Assembly: GCA_051657715.1 (NCBI GenBank)
Contig: JBOFLF010000004.1
Location: 1-64,000, forward strand
Direction of reading: 5' to 3'
From: JBOFBH01 sp051657715
GTDB taxonomy: Bacteria; Actinomycetota; Actinomycetes; Actinomycetales; Angustibacteraceae
DNA length: 64,000 bases
The notes under the pieces are model-generated. The model searched no databases. It was not told where the DNA came from and saw only the letters and a list, made by a program, of their open reading frames with translations. Made by a program: the position numbers and the translations under genes. Shown here piece by piece: positions 9,197 to 17,454 of this stretch. Position 1 is the stretch's first letter. Every line of letters starts with the position of its first letter.

Positions 9197-9311
9197 GCCA
9201 GCAAGACCAGGCTCTCGTCCTTAGCAGGGATGCCCCCGACCCCGCTCGCTTGCCGTCCGGCGGCCGGGGTGGGCCGCGGAGCAGCACACCGCCCGGTGGC
9301 ACCATGGGCTG

Positions 9312-10865
9312 GTGCCGGACCGACTGAGCACCCTCGACGCGTCGTTCCTCTACCTAGAGGAACCAGCCACGGTGATGCATGTCGGCTCGGTCGCGATCTT
9401 CGAGCCCCCAGCCGACGGTTTCGACCACGAACGGCTCCTCGCACTGGTCGCGACGCGGATCGCCTACGTCCCCCGGTACCGGCAACGGGTGCGGACCGTG
9501 CCGGGCCGGCTGGCGAATCCCGTCTGGGTGGATGACGAGCACTTCGACATCGCCTACCACGTGCGCCGGGTCGCGCTTCCGCGACCAGGCGCCGAGCAGC
9601 AACTGGCTGAGTTGGTGGCCCGGCTGCAGTCCCGCCGGTTGGACCGCCATCGGCCGTTGTGGGAGCTGTATCTCGTCGAAGGCCTCGCTGACGGGCAGGT
9701 CGCCGTCGTGAGCAAAGCCCACCAGGCCCTGGTCGACGGGGTGCGCGCGGTGGATCTCACCCAGGTCATCCTGGACGACAACCCTGACCCGGTCGAGCGG
9801 CCAGCCGACACCTGGCACCCAGCGTCTGAACCGACCGATGTGGAGCTCATCGCGGGAGCTGTGGTCGATGCGGTCCGCCAACCCCGGGTCGCCCTGGAGT
9901 CCGCGTGGGCGGGCGCACAGGACATCGGGGCCACCGCAGGACGCCTCCTGGGTCAGGTCGGCACGGTGGTGCGGGCAGCGGCACGGTCCGCGACCAACCC
10001 GGCTCCCACCAGTCCGTTCAACGTGTCGGTGGGGGAGCAGCGGCGGTACGTCATGGTGGCCACCAGCCTGCAGGACTACCGAACCGTGCGAGCGCGCACC
10101 GCTGGTCACCAGCGTGGAGAGCTCAGCATCACCGCCGTGATCCTGGCGGTGATCGCCGGTGCGGTGCGCTCCTGGCTGCTGACTCGGGGAGAGCCGGTGG
10201 CGCCGGCCACGGTGGTTCGGGCGTTGGTGCCGGTGAGTGTGTCCGGCTCCTTCGGCGACAACCACGGCGGCGACGTCGGCCCTGGTGATGTGAGTGGTGG
10301 TGGTGTGAGTGGTGGTGACGTGAGTGGTGGTGACGTGAGTGGTGGTGACGTGAGTGGTGGTGACGTGAGTGATGGCAACGAGGATGGTGGTGTCGACTCC
10401 GGCCTGGTCGGTGGTCGGGTCGCCGCTTTCACGGTCGACCTGCCGGTAGGTGAGTCCAGCCCCGCCATCCGGCTGCATCGGCTGGCCTATGCGGTGCGTG
10501 TTCAGGCCGAGGCCGGTCGAGCGGTCGGCGCCGACACCCTGGTCGGGTTGGCCGGCTTTGCCCCACCCACCCTGCACTCGCTCGGTGCCCGGGTGGCGAG
10601 TGCGGCGTCCCGGCGGCTGGCCAACCTCACGATCACCAACGTCCCCGGCCCGCAACACCCGATGTACGCGGCCGGCGCGCGCATGCTGGCGTCGTACCCG
10701 GTGATGCCGCTGGTCAAGGGCCAGGCGGTGAGCATCGGTCTCACGTCGTACGACGGCGGGGTCTGCTACGGGATCAACGCCGACCTGGACGCCATGCCCG
10801 ACGTCGACGTCCTGGGACAGTGCCTGATCGACGCCCTCGCTGAGCTGAAGGACACCAGCCGGTGA
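9312..10865 (+). CDS. Wax ester synthase/diacylglycerol acyltransferase (WS/DGAT) family protein
   Basis: 517 aa from GTG. The family esterifies diacylglycerol or fatty alcohols with acyl-CoA at the membrane to make storage lipids. The N-terminus LSTLDASFLYLEEPATVMHV is typical. The catalytic HHxxxDG motif appears as H137-Q138-A-L-V-D142-G143, so the second histidine is glutamine. Later signatures are PLWELYLVEGL, a region equivalent to ALVPVSV, and NVPGPQHPMYAAGAR. An insertion made of six 15-bp tandem repeats (GDVSG units, about residues 325-354) sits just before the conserved 'GRVAAFTVDLP' segment. The next gene, a patatin-like hydrolase, overlaps its stop, a lipid-metabolism pairing. Whether the enzyme is active with Gln138 is uncertain. 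Confidence 0.88.
   Translation: MPDRLSTLDASFLYLEEPATVMHVGSVAIFEPPADGFDHERLLALVATRIAYVPRYRQRVRTVPGRLANPVWVDDEHFDIAYHVRRVALPRPGAEQQLAELVARLQSRRLDRHRPLWELYLVEGLADGQVAVVSKAHQALVDGVRAVDLTQVILDDNPDPVERPADTWHPASEPTDVELIAGAVVDAVRQPRVALESAWAGAQDIGATAGRLLGQVGTVVRAAARSATNPAPTSPFNVSVGEQRRYVMVATSLQDYRTVRARTAGHQRGELSITAVILAVIAGAVRSWLLTRGEPVAPATVVRALVPVSVSGSFGDNHGGDVGPGDVSGGGVSGGDVSGGDVSGGDVSGGDVSDGNEDGGVDSGLVGGRVAAFTVDLPVGESSPAIRLHRLAYAVRVQAEAGRAVGADTLVGLAGFAPPTLHSLGARVASAASRRLANLTITNVPGPQHPMYAAGARMLASYPVMPLVKGQAVSIGLTSYDGGVCYGINADLDAMPDVDVLGQCLIDALAELKDTSR
10284..10373 (+). repeat. 15-bp tandem repeat x6 inside the WS/DGAT gene
   Basis: Six contiguous units of GGTGACGTGAGTGGT or one- to two-base variants, encoding GDVSG, GGVSG, GDVSG x3 and GDVSD. 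Units 3-5 are identical in DNA, which points to recent expansion. In frame, inside a surface loop of the acyltransferase. Confidence 0.97.
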
Positions 10866-11878
10866 CCAGCCAGCGACGCCCGCGGCGGCGATCGGCCTCG
10901 AGGGCACCGAGGCCGCAGCAGCCGTCGGTGCGCCGCGGACTGGTCCTGGGCGGTGGCGGCGTCCTGGGCGCGGCCTGGACGGTGGGTGCGCTGAGCGCCC
11001 TAGAGAACCTGCTCGGCGAGGATCTGCGGTCAGCCGAGCTGATCGTCGGGACGTCCGCGGGCTCGGTGCTGGGGTCGCTGCTGGCGGCTGGGGTCAGCGT
11101 CGGGGACCTGCGGCGCCAGCAACTCGGCGAACCGATCACCGACGGCCTGCTCGCCGGGCACGCCTGGGATGCCGAGTCCGCCACCGGCGGATCCGCCCCG
11201 CCTCGGCCGCGGCCCGGCGTGGGATCGACCAAGCTGCTCGTGCGGGGTGTCGTGCGCCCGCGCCGGTATCCACCGGCCGCAGTGTTGTCGGCGCTGTTGC
11301 CGGAGGGTCGGGGGTCGCTGTCGGCGGTGGGCGACCTGGTGCGGTCGGTCGCGGGGGACGGCTGGGCACGCCGCGCCGGGTTGTGGGTGGTGACGATGGA
11401 CTACGAGACCGGCCGGCGGGTGGCGTTCGGCCGCGACAGCCAGCCGGACGTTCCGCTCGCCGACGCGGTGATGGCGTCCTGCGCGATCCCCGGCTGGTAC
11501 CAGCCGGTGCGGATCGGTGCTCACCGGTACGTGGACGGTGGCACCTGCTCGCCGACCAGTGTCGACCTGCTGGCCGGACGCGGACTGGACGAGGTGTGGG
11601 TGCTGGCGCCGGCGATCAGCTTTGCCATGGACCGGCCGCAGAGCATTCCGGTGCGGTTGGAGCGCCGCTGGCGGTCGCGGATGACCAGGCGTTGCCTGCG
11701 GGAGGTGGCGAAGGTGCACGCCACCGGCACCGAGGTCACGGTGCTCGGGCCAGGTCCGCAGGACTTGGAGGCGTTCGGCGCCAACGTGATGGACAGCACC
11801 CGGCGCGGCATCGTCCTGGAGACGTCGTTGCGCACCTCGGCCGAGGCGCTCGCCGGTCCTCGCCCGTTGTCCGGCTGA
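10862..11878 (+). CDS. Patatin-like phospholipase / acylhydrolase
   Basis: 338 aa. It carries the patatin oxyanion loop GLVLGGGGVLGAAW, the nucleophile elbow GTSAGS (Ser of GxSxG) and the catalytic aspartate in YVDGGT, i.e. a Ser-Asp dyad acyl-ester hydrolase of the RssA/YlbK type. Members cleave phospholipids or other lipid esters in the cytoplasm or at the membrane. The GTG start overlaps the stop of the WS/DGAT gene (GTGA at 10862), so the acyltransferase and acylhydrolase are translationally coupled. The pair could make and turn over neutral lipids. The N-terminal 25 residues are basic and low complexity. Confidence 0.9.
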   Translation: MTSQRRPRRRSASRAPRPQQPSVRRGLVLGGGGVLGAAWTVGALSALENLLGEDLRSAELIVGTSAGSVLGSLLAAGVSVGDLRRQQLGEPITDGLLAGHAWDAESATGGSAPPRPRPGVGSTKLLVRGVVRPRRYPPAAVLSALLPEGRGSLSAVGDLVRSVAGDGWARRAGLWVVTMDYETGRRVAFGRDSQPDVPLADAVMASCAIPGWYQPVRIGAHRYVDGGTCSPTSVDLLAGRGLDEVWVLAPAISFAMDRPQSIPVRLERRWRSRMTRRCLREVAKVHATGTEVTVLGPGPQDLEAFGANVMDSTRRGIVLETSLRTSAEALAGPRPLSG

Positions 11879-12065
11879 CCGTAGGCCGGTTGCCCGTGGC
11901 AGGAGTGTTCGGTGGTTGTCCCGGGCGGACCAGTCGCGATCGCTGTGGCGCGGCTGGTCCGTGTGTCCTCGGGTGCTGGATGCCGCGCGCGGAGCGGGCA
12001 AGGCGTCCGGCGCTATCGTCGATCTGGTCGAGGAGGATCGATCGACGACAGCGGGAGGGCTCCGG

Positions 12066-13238
12066 GTGCGCAGTGTCGTGCACGTGAACCGCGCTGACCT
12101 CACCGACGTGGCCGTCACTCGGTCCGCGCACCCGGTGTTGGCCGACGGAGCCGTCCGGCTGCGGGTCGACAGCTTCGCGATCACGGCGAACACCGTGATC
12201 TACGCGGCGTCCGGCGAGCGGTTGGGGTATTGGGGCTTCTTCCCGGCGCCGGTAACTGGCCGAGGCGTGGTGCCGGCCTGGGGCTACGCCAGTGTCGAGG
12301 AGTCCCGACACGCGGACTTTACGGTGGGCGAGCGGATCTATGGATTCGTGCCGATGTCCACCCACCTCGACGTCCGTCCCGGGTCGGTGACGCCTGGCTG
12401 GTTCACCGACACCGCGGCGCACCGTCAGGTGACGGACGGGCCGATGAACCCGATGTACCACCACTATCAGCGACTGGCAGGCGACCCGTGGCACGACCCG
12501 GATCGCGAAGCACACCGGATGGTCGCCGGCCCGCTGTTCCTGGTCGCGTTCCTGCTGGAGGAATCGCTCCGGCGGCACGACTGGTACGACGCGCAGGCTC
12601 TGCTGACCACGAGCGCGTCGTCCCGCACGGCACTGGCCCTGGCCAGCATCGCTCGCGCCGAGTCGCCGCAGATCCGCCGGATCGGGCTGACCTCCCCGGG
12701 CAGGCTGGAGCCGGTGCGCGCCACCGGTCTCTACGACACGGTGTGCGGGTACCACGAGGTCGGCTCGCTTCCTTTGTCCCGGACCGTCGTCGTGGACCTC
12801 GCTGGTGACCTGACGTGGCTGCGGCCTGTGCATCAGCGGCTGGGGGACTCCGTCGCAGCATCGTTCCGGTTTGTCACCTCACGGGCTCCCGACGGGCCGA
12901 GCGCTGGTGTCCAAGCTGATGGCGACGGCTCGGGCGATGCTGGCTCGGGCGATGCTGGCTCGGGCGATGCTGGCTCGGGCGACGGTGGTGCAAGTGACCT
13001 GGCTGGGCCCGAGCCGGTGCTGTTCTACCCCCCGGAGCATCTCGAGGTCGTGATCCGGGAGCTGGGGCTGGACGGATTCGCGGCGGCGACCGCCCCCGGC
13101 TGGAGCCGCTACCTGCGGGAGCTCGACGGTTTCCTGCAGGTGGCGGAGCAGGTGGGGTTGACCGCGGCCGCCGCGGCCTTCGGCGAGGCGGTCAGCGGTC
13201 GGGCCGGGCCGTCGGCCGGTGTGGTCATCCGCCCCTGA
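12066..13238 (+). CDS. DUF2855 family protein
   Basis: 390 aa from the GTG at 12066, which has GGGAGG 8 nt upstream; a frame extension to 11916 looks non-coding. The sequence matches the DUF2855 pattern: FAITANTVIYAASGERLGYW, then RGVVPAWGYASVEES and GERIYGFVPMSTHLDV, resembling the start of quinone-oxidoreductase/MDR folds. It has been suggested to be a reductase-like family, but no activity is known to me. A tandem repeat of four GSGDA units (12927-12986) interrupts the C-terminal third between the conserved FRFVTSRA and PVLFYPPEHLE segments. Monocistronic or followed by the PHP gene. Confidence 0.8.
   Translation: MRSVVHVNRADLTDVAVTRSAHPVLADGAVRLRVDSFAITANTVIYAASGERLGYWGFFPAPVTGRGVVPAWGYASVEESRHADFTVGERIYGFVPMSTHLDVRPGSVTPGWFTDTAAHRQVTDGPMNPMYHHYQRLAGDPWHDPDREAHRMVAGPLFLVAFLLEESLRRHDWYDAQALLTTSASSRTALALASIARAESPQIRRIGLTSPGRLEPVRATGLYDTVCGYHEVGSLPLSRTVVVDLAGDLTWLRPVHQRLGDSVAASFRFVTSRAPDGPSAGVQADGDGSGDAGSGDAGSGDAGSGDGGASDLAGPEPVLFYPPEHLEVVIRELGLDGFAAATAPGWSRYLRELDGFLQVAEQVGLTAAAAAFGEAVSGRAGPSAGVVIRP
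12927..12986 (+). repeat. 15-bp tandem repeat x4 inside the DUF2855 gene
   Basis: Three identical units GGCTCGGGCGATGCT (GSGDA) followed by a fourth that differs in the last bases (GGCTCGGGCGACGGT). In frame, in a loop. Confidence 0.97.
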
Positions 13239-13305
13239 CGTCGTCCGGGGAGCGGCCGGACGCCGCTCGTCGCTAGGCTTCGGCGGGCAGGCTCGAAGGA
13301 GGCTC

Positions 13306-14166
13306 GTGCGCATTGATCTGCACACCCACTCGACGTGCTCGGACGGCACCGAACCAGCTGAGCAGGTGGTGGCGGTCGCGGCTCGCGCCGGTCTGGACGT
13401 CATCGCGCTGACCGACCACGACACGACCGCGGGCTGGGCCGCGGCTGAATCGGCCGCCCGCCAGCACGGCGTCCAGGTCGTGCCTGGGATGGAACTGTCC
13501 TGTGAGGCCGCCGGGGTCGGCGTGCACCTGCTGAGCTACCTGCACGACCCGATGCATCCAGGGTTGGCCGGTGAGGCGGAGCTGGCCCGCGGGAGTCGGG
13601 ACGCGCGAGCTCGGCGGATGGTCGAGCTGCTGTCCCGGCAGGTACCGATCACCTGGGCGGACGTCCAAGCCCAGGTCAGCCAGGACGCCACGGTCGGGCG
13701 TCCGCACATCGCCGACGCCCTGGTGGCCCGCGGGCTGGTGCGCGATCGCGAGGAGGCGTTCGCCGGCCTGCTGTCCTCCCGCGGCCCCTGCTACGTCCGC
13801 TACTACGCGGTGGACGCCGTCCGTGCGGTACGGCTGGTGGTCGAGGCCGGCGGGGTGCCGGTCCTCGCTCACCCGCGGGCCGAGCAGCGCGGCGAGGTGG
13901 TGGACGACGGGACCGTCGAGGAACTGGTGGACGCCGGGCTGGCCGGCCTCGAGGTGTGGCACCGGGACCACGACGACGACGCTCGACGGTACCTGACCCG
14001 GCTCGCGGATCGGTGGGGTCTGCTCAGCACCGGGTCCAGCGACTACCACGGCAGCGGTAAGCCGAACCGCCTCGGCGAGCACACCACCGACCCGGATGTG
14101 TTCCAGGAGATCGTCGATCGATCCGCCAGCGTTGAACCGGCCGGCGGTAGTCCGGTGGACGCCTGA
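13306..14166 (+). CDS. PHP-domain phosphoesterase (RNase AM/TrpH-like)
   Basis: 286 aa from the GTG at 13306, preceded by GAAGGAGG at ideal spacing. The protein begins VRIDLHTHSTCSDGT (metal ligands His6 and His8), continues with LTDHDTTAG, a central CEAAGVGVHLLSY and C-terminal SSDYHGSGKPN. Together these form the trinuclear metal site of the PHP superfamily. It is closest to the short YciV/TrpH type, which includes a 5'-3' exonuclease acting on RNA ends and 3',5'-nucleotide bisphosphate phosphatase. It precedes the RecB-like nuclease by 52 nt, perhaps as a nucleic-acid-processing pair. Confidence 0.9.
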   Translation: MRIDLHTHSTCSDGTEPAEQVVAVAARAGLDVIALTDHDTTAGWAAAESAARQHGVQVVPGMELSCEAAGVGVHLLSYLHDPMHPGLAGEAELARGSRDARARRMVELLSRQVPITWADVQAQVSQDATVGRPHIADALVARGLVRDREEAFAGLLSSRGPCYVRYYAVDAVRAVRLVVEAGGVPVLAHPRAEQRGEVVDDGTVEELVDAGLAGLEVWHRDHDDDARRYLTRLADRWGLLSTGSSDYHGSGKPNRLGEHTTDPDVFQEIVDRSASVEPAGGSPVDA

Positions 14167-14218
14167 TGCGCGCCGCCCGCAGCCTGGCTCTGCTCGCCGG
14201 CCTCACCCAGGGCGTGGG

Positions 14219-15115
14219 ATGACCTCGCCGACGGAGTCGGGCGAGCCGCCGCGGGCCGCCGTCGACCGTCCCGAGCAGCTGGGTTTCGACGGCATGCCAC
14301 GACCGTTGTACGCGGCCACCCCGACCCGGCTGCTCACGTGGGTGGACTGTCCGCGGCGCTACCGCATGACCTACCTGGACCGGCCCTCGCCGCCGAAGGG
14401 TCCGCCGTGGGCGCACCTCAGCCTCGGCACCGCGGTGCACCAGGGCCTCGCCGACTGGTACGGGCTTGCGGTGCCGCAACGCACCCCGCAGGAAGCGGGC
14501 AACCGGGTGCTGGCACGGTGGCGGTCAGAGGGCTTCCAGGACGCCGAGCAGTCGACGCGGTGGGCTCGCGTGGCGGCCAGGGAGGCTGCCGACTACACCG
14601 CCACCCAGGACGCCGCCAGCGACCCGATCGCGATCGAGCGTACGGTCGCGGTCCGAACCGATCGACTGGCGTTATCCGGCCGGGTCGACCGGGTGGACGA
14701 CCGGGCCGGACAGCTGGTGGTGGTCGACTACAAGACGTCCCGCCGGACCCCCGACGACCAGGACGCCCGTACCTCGACAGCGCTGGCGGTCTACGCAGTG
14801 GCCGTGAGCAGGATGTTCCGGCGTCCGTGCACCACGGTGGAGCTGCATCACGTCCCCACGCGCACGGTGCTGCGCTACGACCACACGGACCGTTCCCTTC
14901 GCCGCCGGGGCGTCGAGGTCGAGTCGATCGGCCGCGAGCTGGCCGCCACGGATGCCGCCTACCGTGCTGGTGAGCTGGCGGCGGACGACCAGGTGTTCGC
15001 ACCACGCCCTGGTCCGCGGTGCTCGTGGTGCGACTACCGGGCACACTGCCCGCAGGGCCGAGCTGCCGCTCCACAGCGGGTCCCGTGGGCGGCCGTAGAG
15101 CGCGACCCGAGCTGA
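14219..15115 (+). CDS. RecB-family PD-(D/E)XK exonuclease with Fe-S cysteines
   Basis: 298 aa from the ATG at 14219. Nuclease motifs are SLGTAVHQGLADW (motif with His), GRVDRVDD (Asp) and VVDYKTSRR (DxK). Cysteines in WVDCPRRYR near the N-terminus and CSWCDYRAHC at the C-terminus (CxxC-x5-C) match the AddB/Cas4-type 4Fe-4S staple. Stand-alone nucleases of this type are widespread in actinobacteria. No Cas genes are nearby, so a repair or processing role is more likely than CRISPR adaptation. Likely co-transcribed with the upstream PHP gene. Confidence 0.88.
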   Translation: MTSPTESGEPPRAAVDRPEQLGFDGMPRPLYAATPTRLLTWVDCPRRYRMTYLDRPSPPKGPPWAHLSLGTAVHQGLADWYGLAVPQRTPQEAGNRVLARWRSEGFQDAEQSTRWARVAAREAADYTATQDAASDPIAIERTVAVRTDRLALSGRVDRVDDRAGQLVVVDYKTSRRTPDDQDARTSTALAVYAVAVSRMFRRPCTTVELHHVPTRTVLRYDHTDRSLRRRGVEVESIGRELAATDAAYRAGELAADDQVFAPRPGPRCSWCDYRAHCPQGRAAAPQRVPWAAVERDPS

Positions 15116-15134
15116 CCGACGCTCGCCGCGAGTA

Positions 15135-15166
15135 GCCAGTCTCGCAAGTGGTCAGTCTCGCGAGTG
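15135..15166. repeat. 16-bp direct repeat x2 at a convergent gene junction
   Basis: Two adjacent copies, GCCAGTCTCGCAAGTG and GTCAGTCTCGCGAGTG. They lie just after the nuclease stop, and the second copy encodes the C-terminal codons of the convergent DUF2236 gene. Confidence 0.85.
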
Positions 15167-16102
15167 GTCGAGGTGGGCAGCGGCCAGGCGTTCTCGTGCG
15201 GACCGCAGGTGCGGGCTCTGCGACAGAGCCGGGACGACCGCCTGCACGCCCTGCATGCTGGCGCGTACCGCGTGCAGTGCGACCGTCACCCCCGAACCGT
15301 GCAACGCTGCCGCACCCGGCAGCTGCGGGATGGCGTACAGCCGGCGTGCCCAAGCGGGCAGCGCGGCGAACGCTAGGCCGGCGACCGCCGACCACGCCGG
15401 CCGGCCGAGCGGCGCGTACCGCGTGGGTATCGGCGGGGCGATGACGATGCTGGCTTCTTCACGGGCCATGTCGGTGATCGCCAGGCGCGACCGCATCTGG
15501 CGGAAGTAGCGGTCCAACCCGGCCCGATCGTGCGGGACCTGATCCGGTTCCAGGCCGACCAGGCTGGCTGCCCTGACCTGCTCGGCGACGTACCTGTCGA
15601 CGTCCACCCGGTCCATCCTGACGCCGGACCGTTCGAGCACCGAGATCACCGACTCGATCAAGCAGTTGTGCACCCACGCAAGCGGTTCCGGGTCGTCCAA
15701 GGCGAAGTGTCGACCGGTTCGAGGATCGACCGCGCGCAGTGCGGCGTGGATGGATCGCACCCGTGCGCCGTACACCATCGCTGCTGCCGTGCTGCCGAAG
15801 GTGACGGTCCCCACGTAGTCGGCGGTCCGTGCCAGACGACCCCACGGATCGGTGCGGAACGCTGAATTCTGGTGCACTCCGGCCGCAGCCATCGGGTGCA
15901 GCGCCTGAAGCAGCAGCGCGCGCAACCCGGCCAACCCCATCACCGGCTCCGCATGCAACCGCCACGTCACCGATCGTGGCCCGAACAGGCCGACATCGTG
16001 ACGGTCACGCTGATCGTCACCGCGGTCGGCGTGGTGCGGGTTCGTGTGGTCATCCAGGTGGGGGATCGGCGCCACCGCTACGCGGTCCTGCCAGGTACTC
16101 AC
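15152..16102 (-). CDS. Oxygenase MpaB-like (DUF2236) protein
   Basis: 316 aa from a GTG at 16102; starts at 16075 or 16210 are also open, and the sequence before 'VGLFGPRSVTWRLHAEP' looks poorly conserved. The core is typical of DUF2236/MpaB: LLLQALHPMAAAGVHQNSAF, then DPWGRLARTADYVGTVTFG and WVHNCLIESV. The family binds heme b (latex-clearing protein and fungal MpaB are relatives) and carries out oxidative cleavage, but bacterial members are mostly uncharacterised. The invariant histidines in the HPM and WVHN segments are present. Convergent with the RecB-like gene, 36 bp apart. Confidence 0.85.
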   Translation of the reverse strand: MSTWQDRVAVAPIPHLDDHTNPHHADRGDDQRDRHDVGLFGPRSVTWRLHAEPVMGLAGLRALLLQALHPMAAAGVHQNSAFRTDPWGRLARTADYVGTVTFGSTAAAMVYGARVRSIHAALRAVDPRTGRHFALDDPEPLAWVHNCLIESVISVLERSGVRMDRVDVDRYVAEQVRAASLVGLEPDQVPHDRAGLDRYFRQMRSRLAITDMAREEASIVIAPPIPTRYAPLGRPAWSAVAGLAFAALPAWARRLYAIPQLPGAAALHGSGVTVALHAVRASMQGVQAVVPALSQSPHLRSARERLAAAHLDHSRD

Positions 16103-16270
16103 GGATCGACGATGCCACCGCCGTCTCACCCGTGCACGTTGTGGCGCGGTCACCGAGCCGCACGGCCTCTCGGCTGATGTGGCGCCGCTGCGAGGCGAGA
16201 CACCGGCCACCTGCGCGATCTTGCGTGCTGGCTTGCGCGGTGATGATCGGCCAGCTGCGCGGGAGATGAA

Positions 16271-16687
16271 TTACGGGGCGAGCGCCAGCTCGAACCACAC
16301 CTCTTTGCCGTCGGCCGGCCCGTCCGGGTCGCTCGCACCAGCACGGTCCACCACTCCCCACCGGTCGGCGAGAGCTTCGACCAGATGTAGTCCGCGCCCG
16401 CCGCCGTCATGCCACTGCACATCGGGTCGGGGACGGATCGGCTCGTCGGCTCCGCCCGATCGCGCGTCGCTGACCACCACCCGCAACTGTGCTTTGTCCA
16501 GCACGGCGGTCAGCTGCACCGGTGGCTCGCCATACCGGATCGCGTTTGTGACCACTTCGCTGGTCAACAGCACCGCGACGTCGCAATCGTTTGCGCAGAC
16601 CCCCCAGCTGTCCAGCGCGTCGGCCAAGGCATGCCGCACCCGGGATACCTCCCGCGGTTCGTGCTGCACCCGCTCGACCAGTTCCAT
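16271..16687 (-). CDS. ATP-binding anti-sigma-factor-type kinase (RsbW/SpoIIAB-like)
   Basis: 138 aa from the ATG at 16685-16687 (a TTG seven codons upstream is also open). HATPase_c domain: N-box VAVLLTSEVVTNAIRYG, G1-box-like VSDARSGGAD and G2-like GGGRGLHLVEALADRWGV. These are the features of Bergerat-fold regulatory kinases that bind sigma factors or anti-anti-sigma (STAS) proteins in partner switching. No sigma factor or STAS gene is adjacent, so its partner is unknown; such orphan kinases are abundant in actinobacteria. Confidence 0.88.
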   Translation of the reverse strand: MELVERVQHEPREVSRVRHALADALDSWGVCANDCDVAVLLTSEVVTNAIRYGEPPVQLTAVLDKAQLRVVVSDARSGGADEPIRPRPDVQWHDGGGRGLHLVEALADRWGVVDRAGASDPDGPADGKEVWFELALAP

Positions 16688-16791
16688 CACCACATTGTCA
16701 CTAGGCAATGACCCAACGACCGAGATCGAGCGACCACAGTTGCCGGCCGGTCACCGATCGCCAGCCATGGCGGCGGTCCACCGACCACTGG

Positions 16792-17454
16792 TCAGGACAG
16801 CTCACCGGTCACTGGTCGTGGTGATGGCTGGCGGGCGGTGCCCAGCGGCGTGCTGGTGACCTCCCGCCATACCCCGGTCTCATCTCGCGCGTAGGCGGAC
16901 AGCGCGGTGGCCCGCGCGGTCAACGGACCGTGGCGCTTGAGCTCGTCACGAACCTCGGCCAGCACGTGCTGCCCGGCGTCCGCGGACACCGTCACGTGCG
17001 GGACGACGGCAGCATGCGCGCCGTCGTACGGCTCGCATTCCGGAAAGGCAGCCAGCGCGTCGTCCAGGAGTCGGCTGACCGCTTCCAGCGGTTCTGGGGC
17101 CAACCAGACCACCCGACCGTCGTCGAAGATGCCAGCGTGGTGGAAGCGCAGGGTGAGCGGCGGGTGCCGAGCCGCCAGCCGTCGTACCGCGCGCGCCACG
17201 TTCGGCTGGTCGGGGTCCGTCCAGGGTGTGAGCAGCGTCAGGTGCGGTGGAAAGCGCCGTTCGGTGGTCAGACCCGGATGCTGGGGGTCGTAGGCCGTGG
17301 CCCGCCACCGGGCGGTGAACCCGGCGAGCTCAGGCAGAGCGATCAGCAGGCTGGTCCGGGCCAACGGCCGAGGGTCCGTCGCACCGGGGGAACGGGGACG
17401 TGGCGGCTGCGGGCCCGACGGGTCGGCGTCACCCTGCAGTCGGGCGGTCACCAA
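16792..17454 (-). CDS. 2'-5' RNA ligase-like 2H phosphoesterase
   Basis: 220 aa. Two HxT/S motifs define the 2H superfamily: FPPHLTLLTPW in the first half and VVPHVTVSADA in the second. The intervening GRVVWLAPEP and the helix with LLDDALAAFP fit the LigT/YjcG-like subgroup, which hydrolyses or forms 2',3'-cyclic or 2',5' phosphodiester bonds in RNA. The first 30 residues are proline-rich and disordered. Its GTG start lies 26 bp inside the end of the DEAD-box helicase gene, so an RNA helicase and an RNA phosphoesterase are co-translated, suggesting a joint RNA-processing role. Confidence 0.85.
   Translation of the reverse strand: MVTARLQGDADPSGPQPPRPRSPGATDPRPLARTSLLIALPELAGFTARWRATAYDPQHPGLTTERRFPPHLTLLTPWTDPDQPNVARAVRRLAARHPPLTLRFHHAGIFDDGRVVWLAPEPLEAVSRLLDDALAAFPECEPYDGAHAAVVPHVTVSADAGQHVLAEVRDELKRHGPLTARATALSAYARDETGVWREVTSTPLGTARQPSPRPVTGELS

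Noticed and set aside
10284..10373. Possible CRISPR array in the 15-bp repeats
   Set aside because: Units are contiguous without spacers, are in frame inside a gene and no Cas genes are present anywhere in the window.
9354..10907. 517-codon minus-strand ORF exactly opposite the WS/DGAT gene
   Set aside because: Antisense shadow; its THVTTTHVTTTH repeat is the reverse reading of the coding-strand tandem repeat.
14166..14222. 18-codon ORF (ATG at 14166) between the PHP and nuclease genes
   Set aside because: Too short, no Shine-Dalgarno and no recognisable regulatory pattern.
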